The notes under the pieces: generated by a model
Seen by the model: the letters and a program-made list of their open reading frames with translations, nothing else
Databases searched by the model: none
Told to the model about the DNA's origin: nothing
Shown: positions 1 to 7,686 of the stretch, one piece after another
How positions within the stretch are numbered: the first letter of the stretch is position 1
How the letters are laid out: each line of letters begins with the position of its first letter
Program-made: the position numbers and the translations under genes
DNA from: an uncultured bacterium
GTDB lineage: Bacteria > Cyanobacteriota > Vampirovibrionia > Gastranaerophilales > Gastranaerophilaceae
Assembly: GCA_937894665.1 (NCBI GenBank)
Contig: CALAWF010000168.1
Location: forward strand, 1-13,256
Length of the DNA stretch: 13,256 nt
Reading direction: 5' to 3'

Positions 1-12
1 GTTGTTTTACCT

Positions 13-43
13 CAATCGGGTTAAAGAGGAATTACCCTGATTG
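13..43. other. Imperfect hairpin upstream of tig
   Basis: CAATC and GGGT (13-21) can pair with ACCC and GATTG (34-43) with one bulged T at 38, leaving a 12-base loop. The bases that follow are only weakly T-rich (TATTTAAA). It could be a weak terminator for a gene lying to the left of the window or a leader structure; the sequence does not decide. The rest of 1-207 holds no convincing gene on either strand. Confidence 0.3.
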
Positions 44-138
44 TATTTAAATTCAATCACAAATACTTTTTCAGTGCAAGTGTTTGTAAAAAATTGTGAG
101 CAAATGTGCCTTAGAGAGTGGTAGTCCTTTTGTATGAG

Positions 139-166
139 TTGCTTTTATTATTTTTTGCGGTAAAAT
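139..166 (+). promoter_or_regulatory. Candidate promoter for the tig-clpP-clpX operon
   Basis: TTGCTT (139-144) and TAAAAT (161-166) are separated by 16 bases. The -10 matches consensus at five of six positions; the -35 keeps only TTG. Other AT-rich -10-like hexamers follow (TAAGAT at 171, TATAGT at 182) without a matching -35 box, so the exact start is uncertain. An operon promoter is expected somewhere in 120-195. Confidence 0.25.
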
Positions 167-207
167 CGGATAAGATGCATGTATAGTATAAAATAAGGAT
201 ATTAGAA

Positions 208-1536
208 ATGAAATCAACATTAACAAAAGAACAAGACAATTTGGTTAGTATAAGTATGGTTATCCCTGCAAAAGAAGCTACTTCTGCATATAACACTGCT
301 GCTAATCGTATTTCTCAATATGTAAATATTGACGGATTTAGAAAAGGTAAAGCTCCTCGTGCCGTTATTGAAAGACACGTTGGTGTTGACAGAATTAGAC
401 AAGAAGCATTGGATATTATTCTTCCAAAATATTTAGGTCAAGCTGTTTATGATAACAACTTGGATGTTATTTCTCAACCTGCTATTACTGATTACAAATT
501 TGAAACAGGTAAAGACTTAGAAGTAACTTTTGAAGTTGAAACAAGACCTGAAGTTAAATTAGGAAACTACAAAGGTTTAGAAGTTAAAGCTGAAGTTCCA
601 TCTGAAGATGATGGTGCATTTGATAAGGCTTTAGAAGGATTTTTATCACAACACGCTTCTATGGAATTGGTTTTGGATAGACCTTCAAACGAAACAGATA
701 CAGTTGTTTTCGACTTTGATGGAACTTGCAATGGTGAAGCTATTCAAGGCGGATCAGCTAAAGGTTATGCTTTAGATTTGGCTCATTCAAACTTCATTCC
801 AGGATTTGCTGAACAATTAGTTGGTCATAACATTAAGGATGAATTTGATATTCAAGTTACATTCCCAGAAGATTACCACGATGAAAAATTAAAAGGTCAA
901 CCGGCTACTTTTGCTATCAAAATCAATGAAATTAAACAAAAAGTTATGCCTGAATTGACTGATGAATTAGTTAAAAAATCAACCAGATTTTCTACAGTTG
1001 ATGAATTAAAAGCTGATATTAAAGATTATATCGAAAAACAAAGAGAAAGTTTGAAAAAATCAGCTGCTGAAAATGCTGTATTCAAAGCTGTTATCGAATC
1101 TTCATCTGTTGAAATTCCTCAAAGAATGATTGATAGAGAAGTTGAATCTTTAAAAGCTGATTATCAACAAAGATTATCTTACCAAGGTATTGATTGGGAT
1201 ACATTCATTAAATCTCAAGGAAATGAAGAAGAATTTAACAATACATTGGTTGAAGATGCTAAAACCAGAATTAAAAATTCTTTAGTTATTGATAAAATTG
1301 CTAAGGAAGAAAAAGTATCAGTTGAACAATCTGATTTCGCTGGAAAGTTAGACCAATTGGCTGCTGCATACGGTATGGGTGCTCAGGATATGCTAAAACA
1401 ATTTGGTAAAAATCCTGACTTCTTACAAACTTTATCTCAACAAATTGTTAATGAAAAAGTTAGAACTTTCTTAGTTGACAATAATAAAGTTGAATATGTA
1501 GAAGTTAAACCTAACAAAGAATCAGTTGAAGCTTAG
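208..1536 (+). CDS. tig: Trigger factor, ribosome-associated chaperone
   Basis: This ATP-independent chaperone sits at the ribosome exit tunnel, shields nascent chains and has peptidyl-prolyl isomerase activity. The 442-residue length is normal. The N-terminal ribosome-binding domain carries the signature loop GFRKGKAPR at residues 43-51, the same position as in the E. coli protein. An FKBP-type isomerase domain spans about 164-243 (starting DTVVFDFDG, with IPGF inside), followed by the helical substrate-binding C-terminal domain to 442. The ATG is preceded by AAGGAT (195-200), 7 bases away. The gene ends in a double stop (TAGTAG). It leads an apparent operon with clpP 43 bases downstream and no terminator between. 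The family assignment is very secure. Confidence 0.97.
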   Translation: MKSTLTKEQDNLVSISMVIPAKEATSAYNTAANRISQYVNIDGFRKGKAPRAVIERHVGVDRIRQEALDIILPKYLGQAVYDNNLDVISQPAITDYKFETGKDLEVTFEVETRPEVKLGNYKGLEVKAEVPSEDDGAFDKALEGFLSQHASMELVLDRPSNETDTVVFDFDGTCNGEAIQGGSAKGYALDLAHSNFIPGFAEQLVGHNIKDEFDIQVTFPEDYHDEKLKGQPATFAIKINEIKQKVMPELTDELVKKSTRFSTVDELKADIKDYIEKQRESLKKSAAENAVFKAVIESSSVEIPQRMIDREVESLKADYQQRLSYQGIDWDTFIKSQGNEEEFNNTLVEDAKTRIKNSLVIDKIAKEEKVSVEQSDFAGKLDQLAAAYGMGAQDMLKQFGKNPDFLQTLSQQIVNEKVRTFLVDNNKVEYVEVKPNKESVEA

Positions 1537-1553
1537 TAGATAATAAGTATAAT
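1526..1553 (+). promoter_or_regulatory. Candidate internal promoter for clpP-clpX
   Basis: A perfect TATAAT (1548-1553) lies 16 bases after TTGAAG (1526-1531), which overlaps the last tig codons. A start near 1560 would give clpP-clpX their own transcript with a short leader containing the clpP SD site. AT-rich DNA produces such matches by chance, so this is tentative. Confidence 0.35.
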
Positions 1554-1579
1554 ATTAAAATAAGAAAGGGAATTAAATC

Positions 1580-2170
1580 ATGAGTTTTGTACCTGTTGTT
1601 ATTGAACAATCAAGCCGTGGCGAAAGATCATTCGATATTTTCTCAAGATTGTTAAGAGAAAGAATTATCTTCTTGGGAACTGCTATTGATGATATGGTAG
1701 CTAATTTGGTTGTTGCACAGTTATTGTTGTTGGATAGTGAAAATCCTGAAAAAGATATTATGTTATACATTAACTCTCCAGGTGGTAGTGTAACAGCAGG
1801 TTTCGCAATTTATGATACAATGCAACACATTAGAGCAGATGTTTCTACAATTTGTTTAGGACAAGCTGCTTCTATGGGTGCATTCCTTTTATCTTCCGGG
1901 ACTAAAGGTAAGAGAATGGCTCTTCCTCATTCAAGAGTTCTTATTCACCAACCTTTAGGTGGAGCTCAAGGTCAGGCAACTGATATTGAAATCCAAGCAG
2001 CTGAAATTATCAGAATTAAAAAATCATTGAACGAAATTTTAGCTTCAAATACTGGACAATCTCTTAAAAAGATTGAAAAAGATACTGACAGAGATTATAT
2101 CATGACTCCTCAAGAAGCTCTTGAATATGGTATGATTGATAAAGTTATTTCTCGTGATGCTATTAAATAA
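1580..2170 (+). CDS. clpP: ATP-dependent Clp protease proteolytic subunit ClpP
   Basis: ClpP is a cytoplasmic serine protease that stacks as two heptameric rings and degrades proteins fed in by a Clp ATPase. The 196 residues are full length. The catalytic triad is complete: Ser98 in QAASMGA, His123 in LIHQPLGG and Asp172 in DTDRDYIM. The GGSV oxyanion region is at 68-71. The protein begins MSFVPVVIEQ, so there is little or no propeptide. A good SD (AAGAAAGGG, 1562-1570) lies 9 bases before the ATG. clpX follows after 22 bases, which fits the usual ClpXP partnership. The intact triad argues for an active protease rather than a ClpR-type inactive paralog. Confidence 0.98.
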   Translation: MSFVPVVIEQSSRGERSFDIFSRLLRERIIFLGTAIDDMVANLVVAQLLLLDSENPEKDIMLYINSPGGSVTAGFAIYDTMQHIRADVSTICLGQAASMGAFLLSSGTKGKRMALPHSRVLIHQPLGGAQGQATDIEIQAAEIIRIKKSLNEILASNTGQSLKKIEKDTDRDYIMTPQEALEYGMIDKVISRDAIK

Positions 2171-2192
2171 TCGATTGGAGATAATATAAAAA

Positions 2193-3503
2193 ATGCCAAA
2201 GCACGATGATGATAAATTAAAATGTTCTTTTTGCGGAAAAACTCAAGACCAAGTAAAAAAACTTATTGCCGGTCCTGAAGTTTACATCTGCGATGAATGT
2301 GTTGAGCTTTGTAATGAAATTTTGGATGAGGAATTCTTTGATCAAAAAGACAAAGAAGGTTCTGCAGAAGGTGCAAACCCTGAAAAAGCTGAAAAACCAA
2401 TTCCAAAGCCACACGAAATTAAAGAATATTTAGATCAATATATTGTTGGACAGGATGATGCAAAGAAAGTTTTGTCAGTTGCTGTTTACAACCACTACAA
2501 ACGTTTAAAACACAACAAAGACAACAAAAAAGACTCTGTTGAAATTCAAAAATCTAACATTTTGTTAGTTGGTCCAACCGGTTCAGGTAAGACATTACTG
2601 GCTCAAACCTTAGCTAAGATGTTGGATGTTCCATTTGCGGTTGCAGATGCTACAACATTGACTGAAGCAGGTTATGTCGGTGATGATGTAGAAAATATTC
2701 TTCTTCGTTTGTATCAAAACGCTGAGTTTGATTCTACAAAAGCTGAACGTGGTATTATTTACATCGATGAAATTGATAAAATTTCTAGAAAAAGTGAAAA
2801 TACTTCAATTACAAGAGATGTTTCCGGTGAAGGCGTACAACAAGCATTGTTGAAAATGATTGAAGGTACTGTTGCTCACGTTCCTCCTCAAGGTGGAAGA
2901 AAGCATCCTCATCAAGAATTTATCGAAATCGACACAAGTAATATCTTGTTTATTGTAGGTGGTGCTTTTGTTGGTTTGGAAAAAATTGTTGATGCAAGAG
3001 CTGGCGAAGGTAATTCAGTTGGCTTTGGTGCAAAAGCCCCAATGTCCCAAGCTGAAAAGGATGCAAATGCCGTTAAGTTGTTGAAAAAATTACAACCGGA
3101 AGATTTGTTGAAGTTCGGTTTGATTCCTGAATTTATCGGTCGTGTTCCTGTTTATGCTGTTTTAGATCAGTTAAATGAAAAAACGTTGAAAATGATTTTA
3201 ACTGAACCTAAAAATGCAGTTCTAAAACAATATCAAGCATTGTTAAAAATGGATGGTGTTGATTTGGAATTTGAACCGGAAGCAGTTGATTTAATTGCTA
3301 AAGAAGCTATCAAACGTAAGACTGGTGCTAGAGCATTACGTTCAATTGTTGAAGAAATCATGCTTGATGTTATGTATGATGTTCCAACAAAAGAAAATAT
3401 CGATAAGTTTGTGGTTACAGCTGATATGGTTAAAAACAGAAAGAATGCCGAAGTTGTTCAACTTCCAACAAAATCTGATAAAGAAAAAGAAATTACAGCT
3501 TAG
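2193..3503 (+). CDS. clpX: ATP-dependent Clp protease ATP-binding subunit ClpX
   Basis: ClpX is the hexameric AAA+ unfoldase that recognises tagged or damaged proteins and threads them into ClpP. It has 436 residues. An N-terminal C4 zinc-binding domain uses Cys11, Cys14, Cys33 and Cys36. Walker A is GPTGSGKT at 127-134 and Walker B is IIYIDE at 188-193. The substrate-gripping pore loop GYVG is at 160-163, the RKH loop at 236-238, and the sensor-2 arginine is Arg380 in GAR. The ClpP-docking loop reads VGF (276-278), where IGF or LGF is common. The SD GGAGA (2177-2181) lies 11 bases before the ATG. It is the last gene of the operon, with a strong terminator just downstream. Confidence 0.98.
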   Translation: MPKHDDDKLKCSFCGKTQDQVKKLIAGPEVYICDECVELCNEILDEEFFDQKDKEGSAEGANPEKAEKPIPKPHEIKEYLDQYIVGQDDAKKVLSVAVYNHYKRLKHNKDNKKDSVEIQKSNILLVGPTGSGKTLLAQTLAKMLDVPFAVADATTLTEAGYVGDDVENILLRLYQNAEFDSTKAERGIIYIDEIDKISRKSENTSITRDVSGEGVQQALLKMIEGTVAHVPPQGGRKHPHQEFIEIDTSNILFIVGGAFVGLEKIVDARAGEGNSVGFGAKAPMSQAEKDANAVKLLKKLQPEDLLKFGLIPEFIGRVPVYAVLDQLNEKTLKMILTEPKNAVLKQYQALLKMDGVDLEFEPEAVDLIAKEAIKRKTGARALRSIVEEIMLDVMYDVPTKENIDKFVVTADMVKNRKNAEVVQLPTKSDKEKEITA

Positions 3504-3524
3504 TAATTATTGAATAATTTAAAA

Positions 3525-3557
3525 TAAACGAGTCTGCTATTTGCAGGCTCGTTTAAA
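3525..3557 (+). terminator. Rho-independent terminator of tig-clpP-clpX
   Basis: Bases 3525-3537 pair with 3543-3555 around a 5-base loop (TATTT). The stem has 13 pairs with a single T-G wobble (3533/3547). The 3' arm ends in TTTAAATTT. It lies 22 bases after the clpX stop and separates that operon from polA. The symmetrical A- and T-rich flanks could let it work on either strand, but no minus-strand gene ends here. Confidence 0.85.
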
Positions 3558-3577
3558 TTTGAAAATATTGTAATAAA

Positions 3578-3606
3578 TTGTCAAACCCTATTTTTTATGC
3601 GAAAAT
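3578..3606 (+). promoter_or_regulatory. Possible polA promoter
   Basis: TTGTCA (3578-3583) matches the -35 consensus at five of six positions. GAAAAT follows after 17 bases (3601-3606) and matches the -10 at four of six. A start near 3613 would fall in the SD, which is awkward, so the true -10 may be another T/A-rich hexamer in 3588-3600. A promoter is expected here because a terminator lies immediately upstream. Confidence 0.25.
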
Positions 3607-3627
3607 TAAAGAAAGGGAGATTAGTCG

Positions 3628-6489
3628 ATGGGAGAGTCAAAAACTTTAATTTTAATTGACGGTCATGCACTTGCGTTTCGTCAATATTACGCTTTAGAAC
3701 GTACAAATATGAAAACCAAGGATGGAACTCCGACTTGGGCTGTTTATGGTTTTTTCAAGGCAATTTTTGACCTTCTAAAAAATGAAAACCTTGCACCTGA
3801 TTCTATCGGGGTTGCTTTTGATGTTTCTCATCACACTTTTAGAACAGAAAAATATGTTGAATACAAGGCTAATCGTGAAGCCATGCCAGATCCTATGAGA
3901 GTTCAAATGGGGCTAATTTATGAAGGCTTAAAGGCTTTCAATATCCCTATTTACACAAAAGAAGGCTTTGAAGCGGATGATGTTATCGGTACAATTTCTC
4001 GCAGAGCCTGTGAGCTTGGTCATAAAGTTTATATTTTGACTGGTGATCAAGATTCTTTCCAACTTATCAGAAAAAATGGCTGTATTAAAGTTATTATTCC
4101 TTCTAAGGGTGAACTTGTTGAATATGATTGGGATAAAGTTTATGAAAAATTAGGTGTTTATCCTGACCAAGTAATTGATTATAAGGCTTTGAGGGGCGAT
4201 ACTTCGGATAATATCCCAGGGATTCGTGGTATAGGCGAAAAGACGGCTGTAAAACTTCTTACGGAATTTAAAACGGTTGATAATGTTCTTAACTCTGCAG
4301 ATAAAATTTCAGGGAAATCAATCAGAGAAAAAATTGAAAATGGAAGAGAACAAGCAGAGTTGAGTAAATATCTTGCGACAATTGTTCAGGATGTTGATAT
4401 TCCTTTCGACTTTGAAAAAACTAATATTGAACTTCCAGATATTGCATCTGTAACAGAATTCTTACGTAGTATGCAATTCTATAGCTTTTTAAAAAATATT
4501 GAGTTTATCTTAAAATCTTTTGACAAATCTGGAACACTTTCAATTCCGGACGAGGTAAAAACATCTTCTCAAATTATTACTCCTGAATCAACTAACGGGC
4601 AATTAGGCTTGTTTGCACAAGCTGTTCAAGCAGAGGTAAATAAAGAAGAAATTAGCCATAATTCAAATTTGGTAACTGATGAAGCAGATTTTTCTCAGAT
4701 GGTTGAAGAATTGTCTAACAAATCTGTTATTGCGTTCAGATTTTCTGCTGATGTTGTGAATGCTCTCAATTCAACTGTTTATGGTTTATCTATAGCTTAT
4801 AATGATGGTTATAAATTCAGTGCAGGCTCTTTAAATATAGATAATTCTGATTCAATTACAAAGGCATACTATATTCCGTTTAATCATCATATTGAAAAAC
4901 AGTTGGATACAAATTTTGTAATAACTGGTTTGAAAACAATTTTTGAAAATCCAAACATTAAAAAAATCACGCATGACCTTAAACAGGAATATAATATTTT
5001 TAAATCTTTTGGGGTTGATATTTCTGGGATTATCTTTGATACGGTACTTGCTAGTTATATCAAAGATTCTAATGCGTCCACAGAATTTGATATTCAATGT
5101 ATGGAACGTATAGACCACATTTTGCCGACTATGGTTTCTGAAAATAAAAAGGCGAAATTTAACGATTTTGATATTGAAACTGTTAAAAATTATACATCAG
5201 ATTCTATTTCCAGTTTGTTCAAACTTGTTCAATATTGGGATAGCGAGTTAGATGAAAAAGAACACAATATTTTATCAGATATAGAAATTCCACTTGCCCA
5301 TGTTTTAGCTGATATGGAATATACTGGAGTGTCTGTTGATGTAGATTATTTGGCAAAATTAACGGCAGAATTTAATGCTAAACTTCACCGTTTGGAAACT
5401 AAGATTTATAATTTGGCGGATGAAGGTTTTAATATCAATTCGCCAAAACAGGTTGGAGCTATTTTATTTGATAAATTGCAATTAAAATCTCGCAAAAAAC
5501 GAGGCAAGGCTAAAAATTCTACAAGTGCAGAAGTTCTTACTGCTCTAGCTGAAGAGTATGAAATTGCCCGTTTGATATTAGAATATCGTAAGTATGCAAA
5601 ATTAAAGTCAACTTATACCGAGGCTTTACCTTCGTTGATTGATAAAAAGGATTTTCGTATTCATACAACATATAATCAAACAACAACAACGACCGGAAGA
5701 CTGTCTTCATCTAATCCGAATTTGCAAAATATTCCGGTTCGCTCAGATGAAGGAAATAAAATTCGTCAGGCCTTTGTGCCGCAAGATAGAGAAAATTATT
5801 TGATTATGTCTGCGGATTATTCTCAAATTGAATTACGATTGCTCGCTCATGTTTCTGAGGATAAACATCTTATCAATGCTTTTTGTTCAGGTGTTGATGT
5901 CCATACTTTGACGGCATCTAAAGTTTTTGATGTTCCAATAGAAAAGGTTACCAAAGAAATGCGTTACAAAGCAAAGGCGGTAAACTTCGGTATTGTTTAC
6001 GGTCAAAGTAAATACGGTTTGGCTAAAGCATTGAAGATTACACCTGCAGAAGCGGACAATTTTATTGAAAAATATTTTGCGACTTATCCGGCTATTCAGG
6101 CATATATGTTGAATATGGTTAAACTTGTTGAAGAACAAGGTTATGTTGAAACAATTTTTGGTCGTCGCAGATATTTGAAAAATGAGATTGAAAATTCAAA
6201 TGCGATGGTTCGTGAGTTTGCAAAACGTGCGGCAATTAATCATCCTATGCAGGGTTCTGCTTCTGATTTAATCAAAATTGCGATGATAGATTTTTCAAAG
6301 AAATTAAAAGAAAATAATTTAAAATCAAAATTAATTATTCAAGTTCACGATGAATTAGTGGTGGAAGTTGCAAAATCTGAATTAGAAGAAGTTAAAAAGT
6401 TGGTATTAGAATCAATGGAACTTAATCAACCACTTAGAGTTCCGTTGTTAGTAGATATAAATGTAGGTGAATCATGGAAAGAATCATAA
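3628..6489 (+). CDS. polA: DNA polymerase I with degenerate 3'-5' exonuclease domain
   Basis: PolA fills gaps and removes RNA primers during replication and repair. It has 953 residues. The 5' nuclease domain is intact: Asp11, EADD at 115-118, GDQD at 139-142 and GDTSDNIPG at 190-198. The polymerase domain is also intact: motif A DYSQIELR with Asp730, O-helix Arg779, Lys783, Phe787 and Tyr791, and motif C His907-Asp908-Glu909. The middle 3'-5' exonuclease domain lacks its metal ligands. The exo I D-x-E is replaced by Arg371 and Ser373. Exo II reads HDLKQE (449-454), so the usual Asn and Asp have become Asp and Glu. The exo III aspartate aligns with Ser526. Proofreading is therefore probably absent, as in Taq and Bacillus Pol I. 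The SD GGGAG (3615-3619) is 8 bases from the ATG. Confidence 0.97.
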   Translation: MGESKTLILIDGHALAFRQYYALERTNMKTKDGTPTWAVYGFFKAIFDLLKNENLAPDSIGVAFDVSHHTFRTEKYVEYKANREAMPDPMRVQMGLIYEGLKAFNIPIYTKEGFEADDVIGTISRRACELGHKVYILTGDQDSFQLIRKNGCIKVIIPSKGELVEYDWDKVYEKLGVYPDQVIDYKALRGDTSDNIPGIRGIGEKTAVKLLTEFKTVDNVLNSADKISGKSIREKIENGREQAELSKYLATIVQDVDIPFDFEKTNIELPDIASVTEFLRSMQFYSFLKNIEFILKSFDKSGTLSIPDEVKTSSQIITPESTNGQLGLFAQAVQAEVNKEEISHNSNLVTDEADFSQMVEELSNKSVIAFRFSADVVNALNSTVYGLSIAYNDGYKFSAGSLNIDNSDSITKAYYIPFNHHIEKQLDTNFVITGLKTIFENPNIKKITHDLKQEYNIFKSFGVDISGIIFDTVLASYIKDSNASTEFDIQCMERIDHILPTMVSENKKAKFNDFDIETVKNYTSDSISSLFKLVQYWDSELDEKEHNILSDIEIPLAHVLADMEYTGVSVDVDYLAKLTAEFNAKLHRLETKIYNLADEGFNINSPKQVGAILFDKLQLKSRKKRGKAKNSTSAEVLTALAEEYEIARLILEYRKYAKLKSTYTEALPSLIDKKDFRIHTTYNQTTTTTGRLSSSNPNLQNIPVRSDEGNKIRQAFVPQDRENYLIMSADYSQIELRLLAHVSEDKHLINAFCSGVDVHTLTASKVFDVPIEKVTKEMRYKAKAVNFGIVYGQSKYGLAKALKITPAEADNFIEKYFATYPAIQAYMLNMVKLVEEQGYVETIFGRRRYLKNEIENSNAMVREFAKRAAINHPMQGSASDLIKIAMIDFSKKLKENNLKSKLIIQVHDELVVEVAKSELEEVKKLVLESMELNQPLRVPLLVDINVGESWKES

Positions 6490-6896
6490 AATTTTTTGTA
6501 GTATTAACTTTTGTTTTCGGTTTATCTGTAGCCCCGAGTTTTGCGGTTGAACAAATGAATTTGAGTACACTGATTACGGCCCAAAATGTGAAGTATGAAA
6601 CCTGTACAAAGGTATTTAATACGGACCATGTTTCTTTGTTTCATTTGGCTATCGCAGCAATCAATGCAAACCGTTTTACTATTGATGAAATTCAATCAAA
6701 ATCCGGTTATGTTTTATTTACGGCTGTGAATAAACAATTCCTTGCAACGGTTGTAAATGTTAATACAAATCAAGGAATGCTAAAAATTACTCCTGTTGAT
6801 AACAATTATTTCTTTCAACCTGGAATTGTGTTGAATATTTTCAAATATGTTGAGTTAAATCTTAATAAAAAACCGGAAGTTGTAAAGTTTAACTAA
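6474..6896 (+). CDS. Small secreted protein of unknown function
   Basis: I do not recognise this 140-residue protein. It starts with a classical Sec signal peptide: positive residues at the start, a hydrophobic core over residues 7-20, and a likely cleavage after Ala24 (PSFA/VEQ). The mature part is about 116 residues with one cysteine, no further membrane segment and no lipobox. The stretch around residues 63-80 (helix, then NRFTIDEIQSKSGYVLF, then alternating strands) resembles small alpha-beta envelope domains in which a helix is followed by a sheet; this is only a shape impression. Its ATG lies 16 bases inside the end of polA in another frame, with AGGTGA (6465-6470) as a close SD, suggesting translational coupling. 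Its stop overlaps the tatD stop by four bases on the opposite strand. Confidence 0.8.
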   Translation: MERIIKFFVVLTFVFGLSVAPSFAVEQMNLSTLITAQNVKYETCTKVFNTDHVSLFHLAIAAINANRFTIDEIQSKSGYVLFTAVNKQFLATVVNVNTNQGMLKITPVDNNYFFQPGIVLNIFKYVELNLNKKPEVVKFN

Positions 6897-7672
6897 AATT
6901 CTATATTTTTGAATACTTTTTTTGCATTTTCGGTTGAGATTTGTGCTATTTCTTCTGTGCTAATTCCTCTCAAATTGGCAATTTCTTCTGCAACATATTT
7001 CACATACATCGGCTGATTTTCTTTTCCTCTGAAAGGTGCTGGTGCTAAGTACGGGTCATCAGTTTCAAGAAGTAAATATTCAAGTGGAATATTTTTAGCA
7101 ACATCTTTTGTTTTCTTTGCATTTTTGAATGTTACAACTCCGCCAAGTGCAATATAAATTCCTTCTTTGATACATTCTTTAGCAAATTCTAAACTCCCTG
7201 AAAAACAGTGCAAAATTGCTGTAGAATTTTTGTTGTATTTTTTTAGAATTTCAAGGGTATCAAGATGCGCTTCTCTGGAGTGAATATTGAGAGGTAAGTT
7301 CATTTGGTTTGCAAATTCAATTTGTTTGATAAAAACCTCTTTTTGAAGTTCTTTAAACGACTTATCCCAATAATAATCCAGCCCAACTTCACCAATTCCA
7401 ATGATTTTCGGGTTATGCTTAATTATTTCTTCCATATCAGAAAGAGTTTTGTCTGTAAATGTTTTTACCTCTTCAGGAAAGACCCCAACATAGCCGTAAA
7501 CGCCATTGTATTTTTGAATAAATTTATCTGTTTCAAAAATATCCTCGGCAGTGCTAGACGGTACAATCGTAACAATTTTATTATCGATAGCATTTTGCAC
7601 TGCTTCATCAATATTTGTTTCTCTTAACATATTTACGTGAGAGTGGGTATTTATTATATAAATGTCGTTCAT
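6893..7672 (-). CDS. tatD: TatD-family metal-dependent hydrolase (putative deoxyribonuclease)
   Basis: TatD proteins are TIM-barrel amidohydrolase-like enzymes with two metals; characterised members are 3'-5' DNA exonucleases or D-aminoacyl-tRNA deacylases. In this 259-residue protein the expected metal ligands are all present: His10 and His12 (THSH), Glu95 (GEVGLDYY), His131 (IHSREA), His155 (LHCFSG) and Asp205 (ETDDPYLAP). Two family-typical positions differ: Asn in place of Asp just before the HxH motif, and Phe in the usual GxHP motif (GVFP). I chose the ATG at 7672 because the SD AAGAGAG (7680-7686 on the minus strand) lies 7 bases from it but only one or two from an in-frame TTG at 7678. 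It is the second gene of an operon, 12 bases after the mutase stop. Confidence 0.9.
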   Translation of the reverse strand: MNDIYIINTHSHVNMLRETNIDEAVQNAIDNKIVTIVPSSTAEDIFETDKFIQKYNGVYGYVGVFPEEVKTFTDKTLSDMEEIIKHNPKIIGIGEVGLDYYWDKSFKELQKEVFIKQIEFANQMNLPLNIHSREAHLDTLEILKKYNKNSTAILHCFSGSLEFAKECIKEGIYIALGGVVTFKNAKKTKDVAKNIPLEYLLLETDDPYLAPAPFRGKENQPMYVKYVAEEIANLRGISTEEIAQISTENAKKVFKNIEF

Positions 7673-7679
7673 TTTCAAA

Positions 7680-7686
7680 CTCTCTT
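7680..7686 (-). promoter_or_regulatory. SD site that decides the tatD start
   Basis: AAGAGAG on the minus strand overlaps the stop codon of the upstream mutase gene (7685-7687) and lies 7 bases before the ATG at 7672. Termination and reinitiation would therefore be closely coupled. Confidence 0.6.

Noticed and set aside
1..207. tRNA or riboswitch in the leader before tig
   Set aside because: No cloverleaf arms, T-loop GTTCRA box or known riboswitch core could be made out; only one imperfect hairpin is visible.
3295..3513. 72-codon open frame inside the end of clpX
   Set aside because: It is a plus-strand frame overlapping the well-supported clpX C-terminal domain, with no SD and a low-complexity product rich in Leu, Lys and Gln.
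4852..5118. Antisense open frames within polA, including 4852-5118 and 5887-6138
   Set aside because: They lie opposite a conserved gene, lack SD sites and have products rich in Phe, Ile and Asn, as expected of the complement of AT-rich coding DNA.
7676..7678. TTG start for tatD
   Set aside because: It leaves only one or two bases to the SD AAGAGAG. The ATG six bases further in has a normal spacing of 7.
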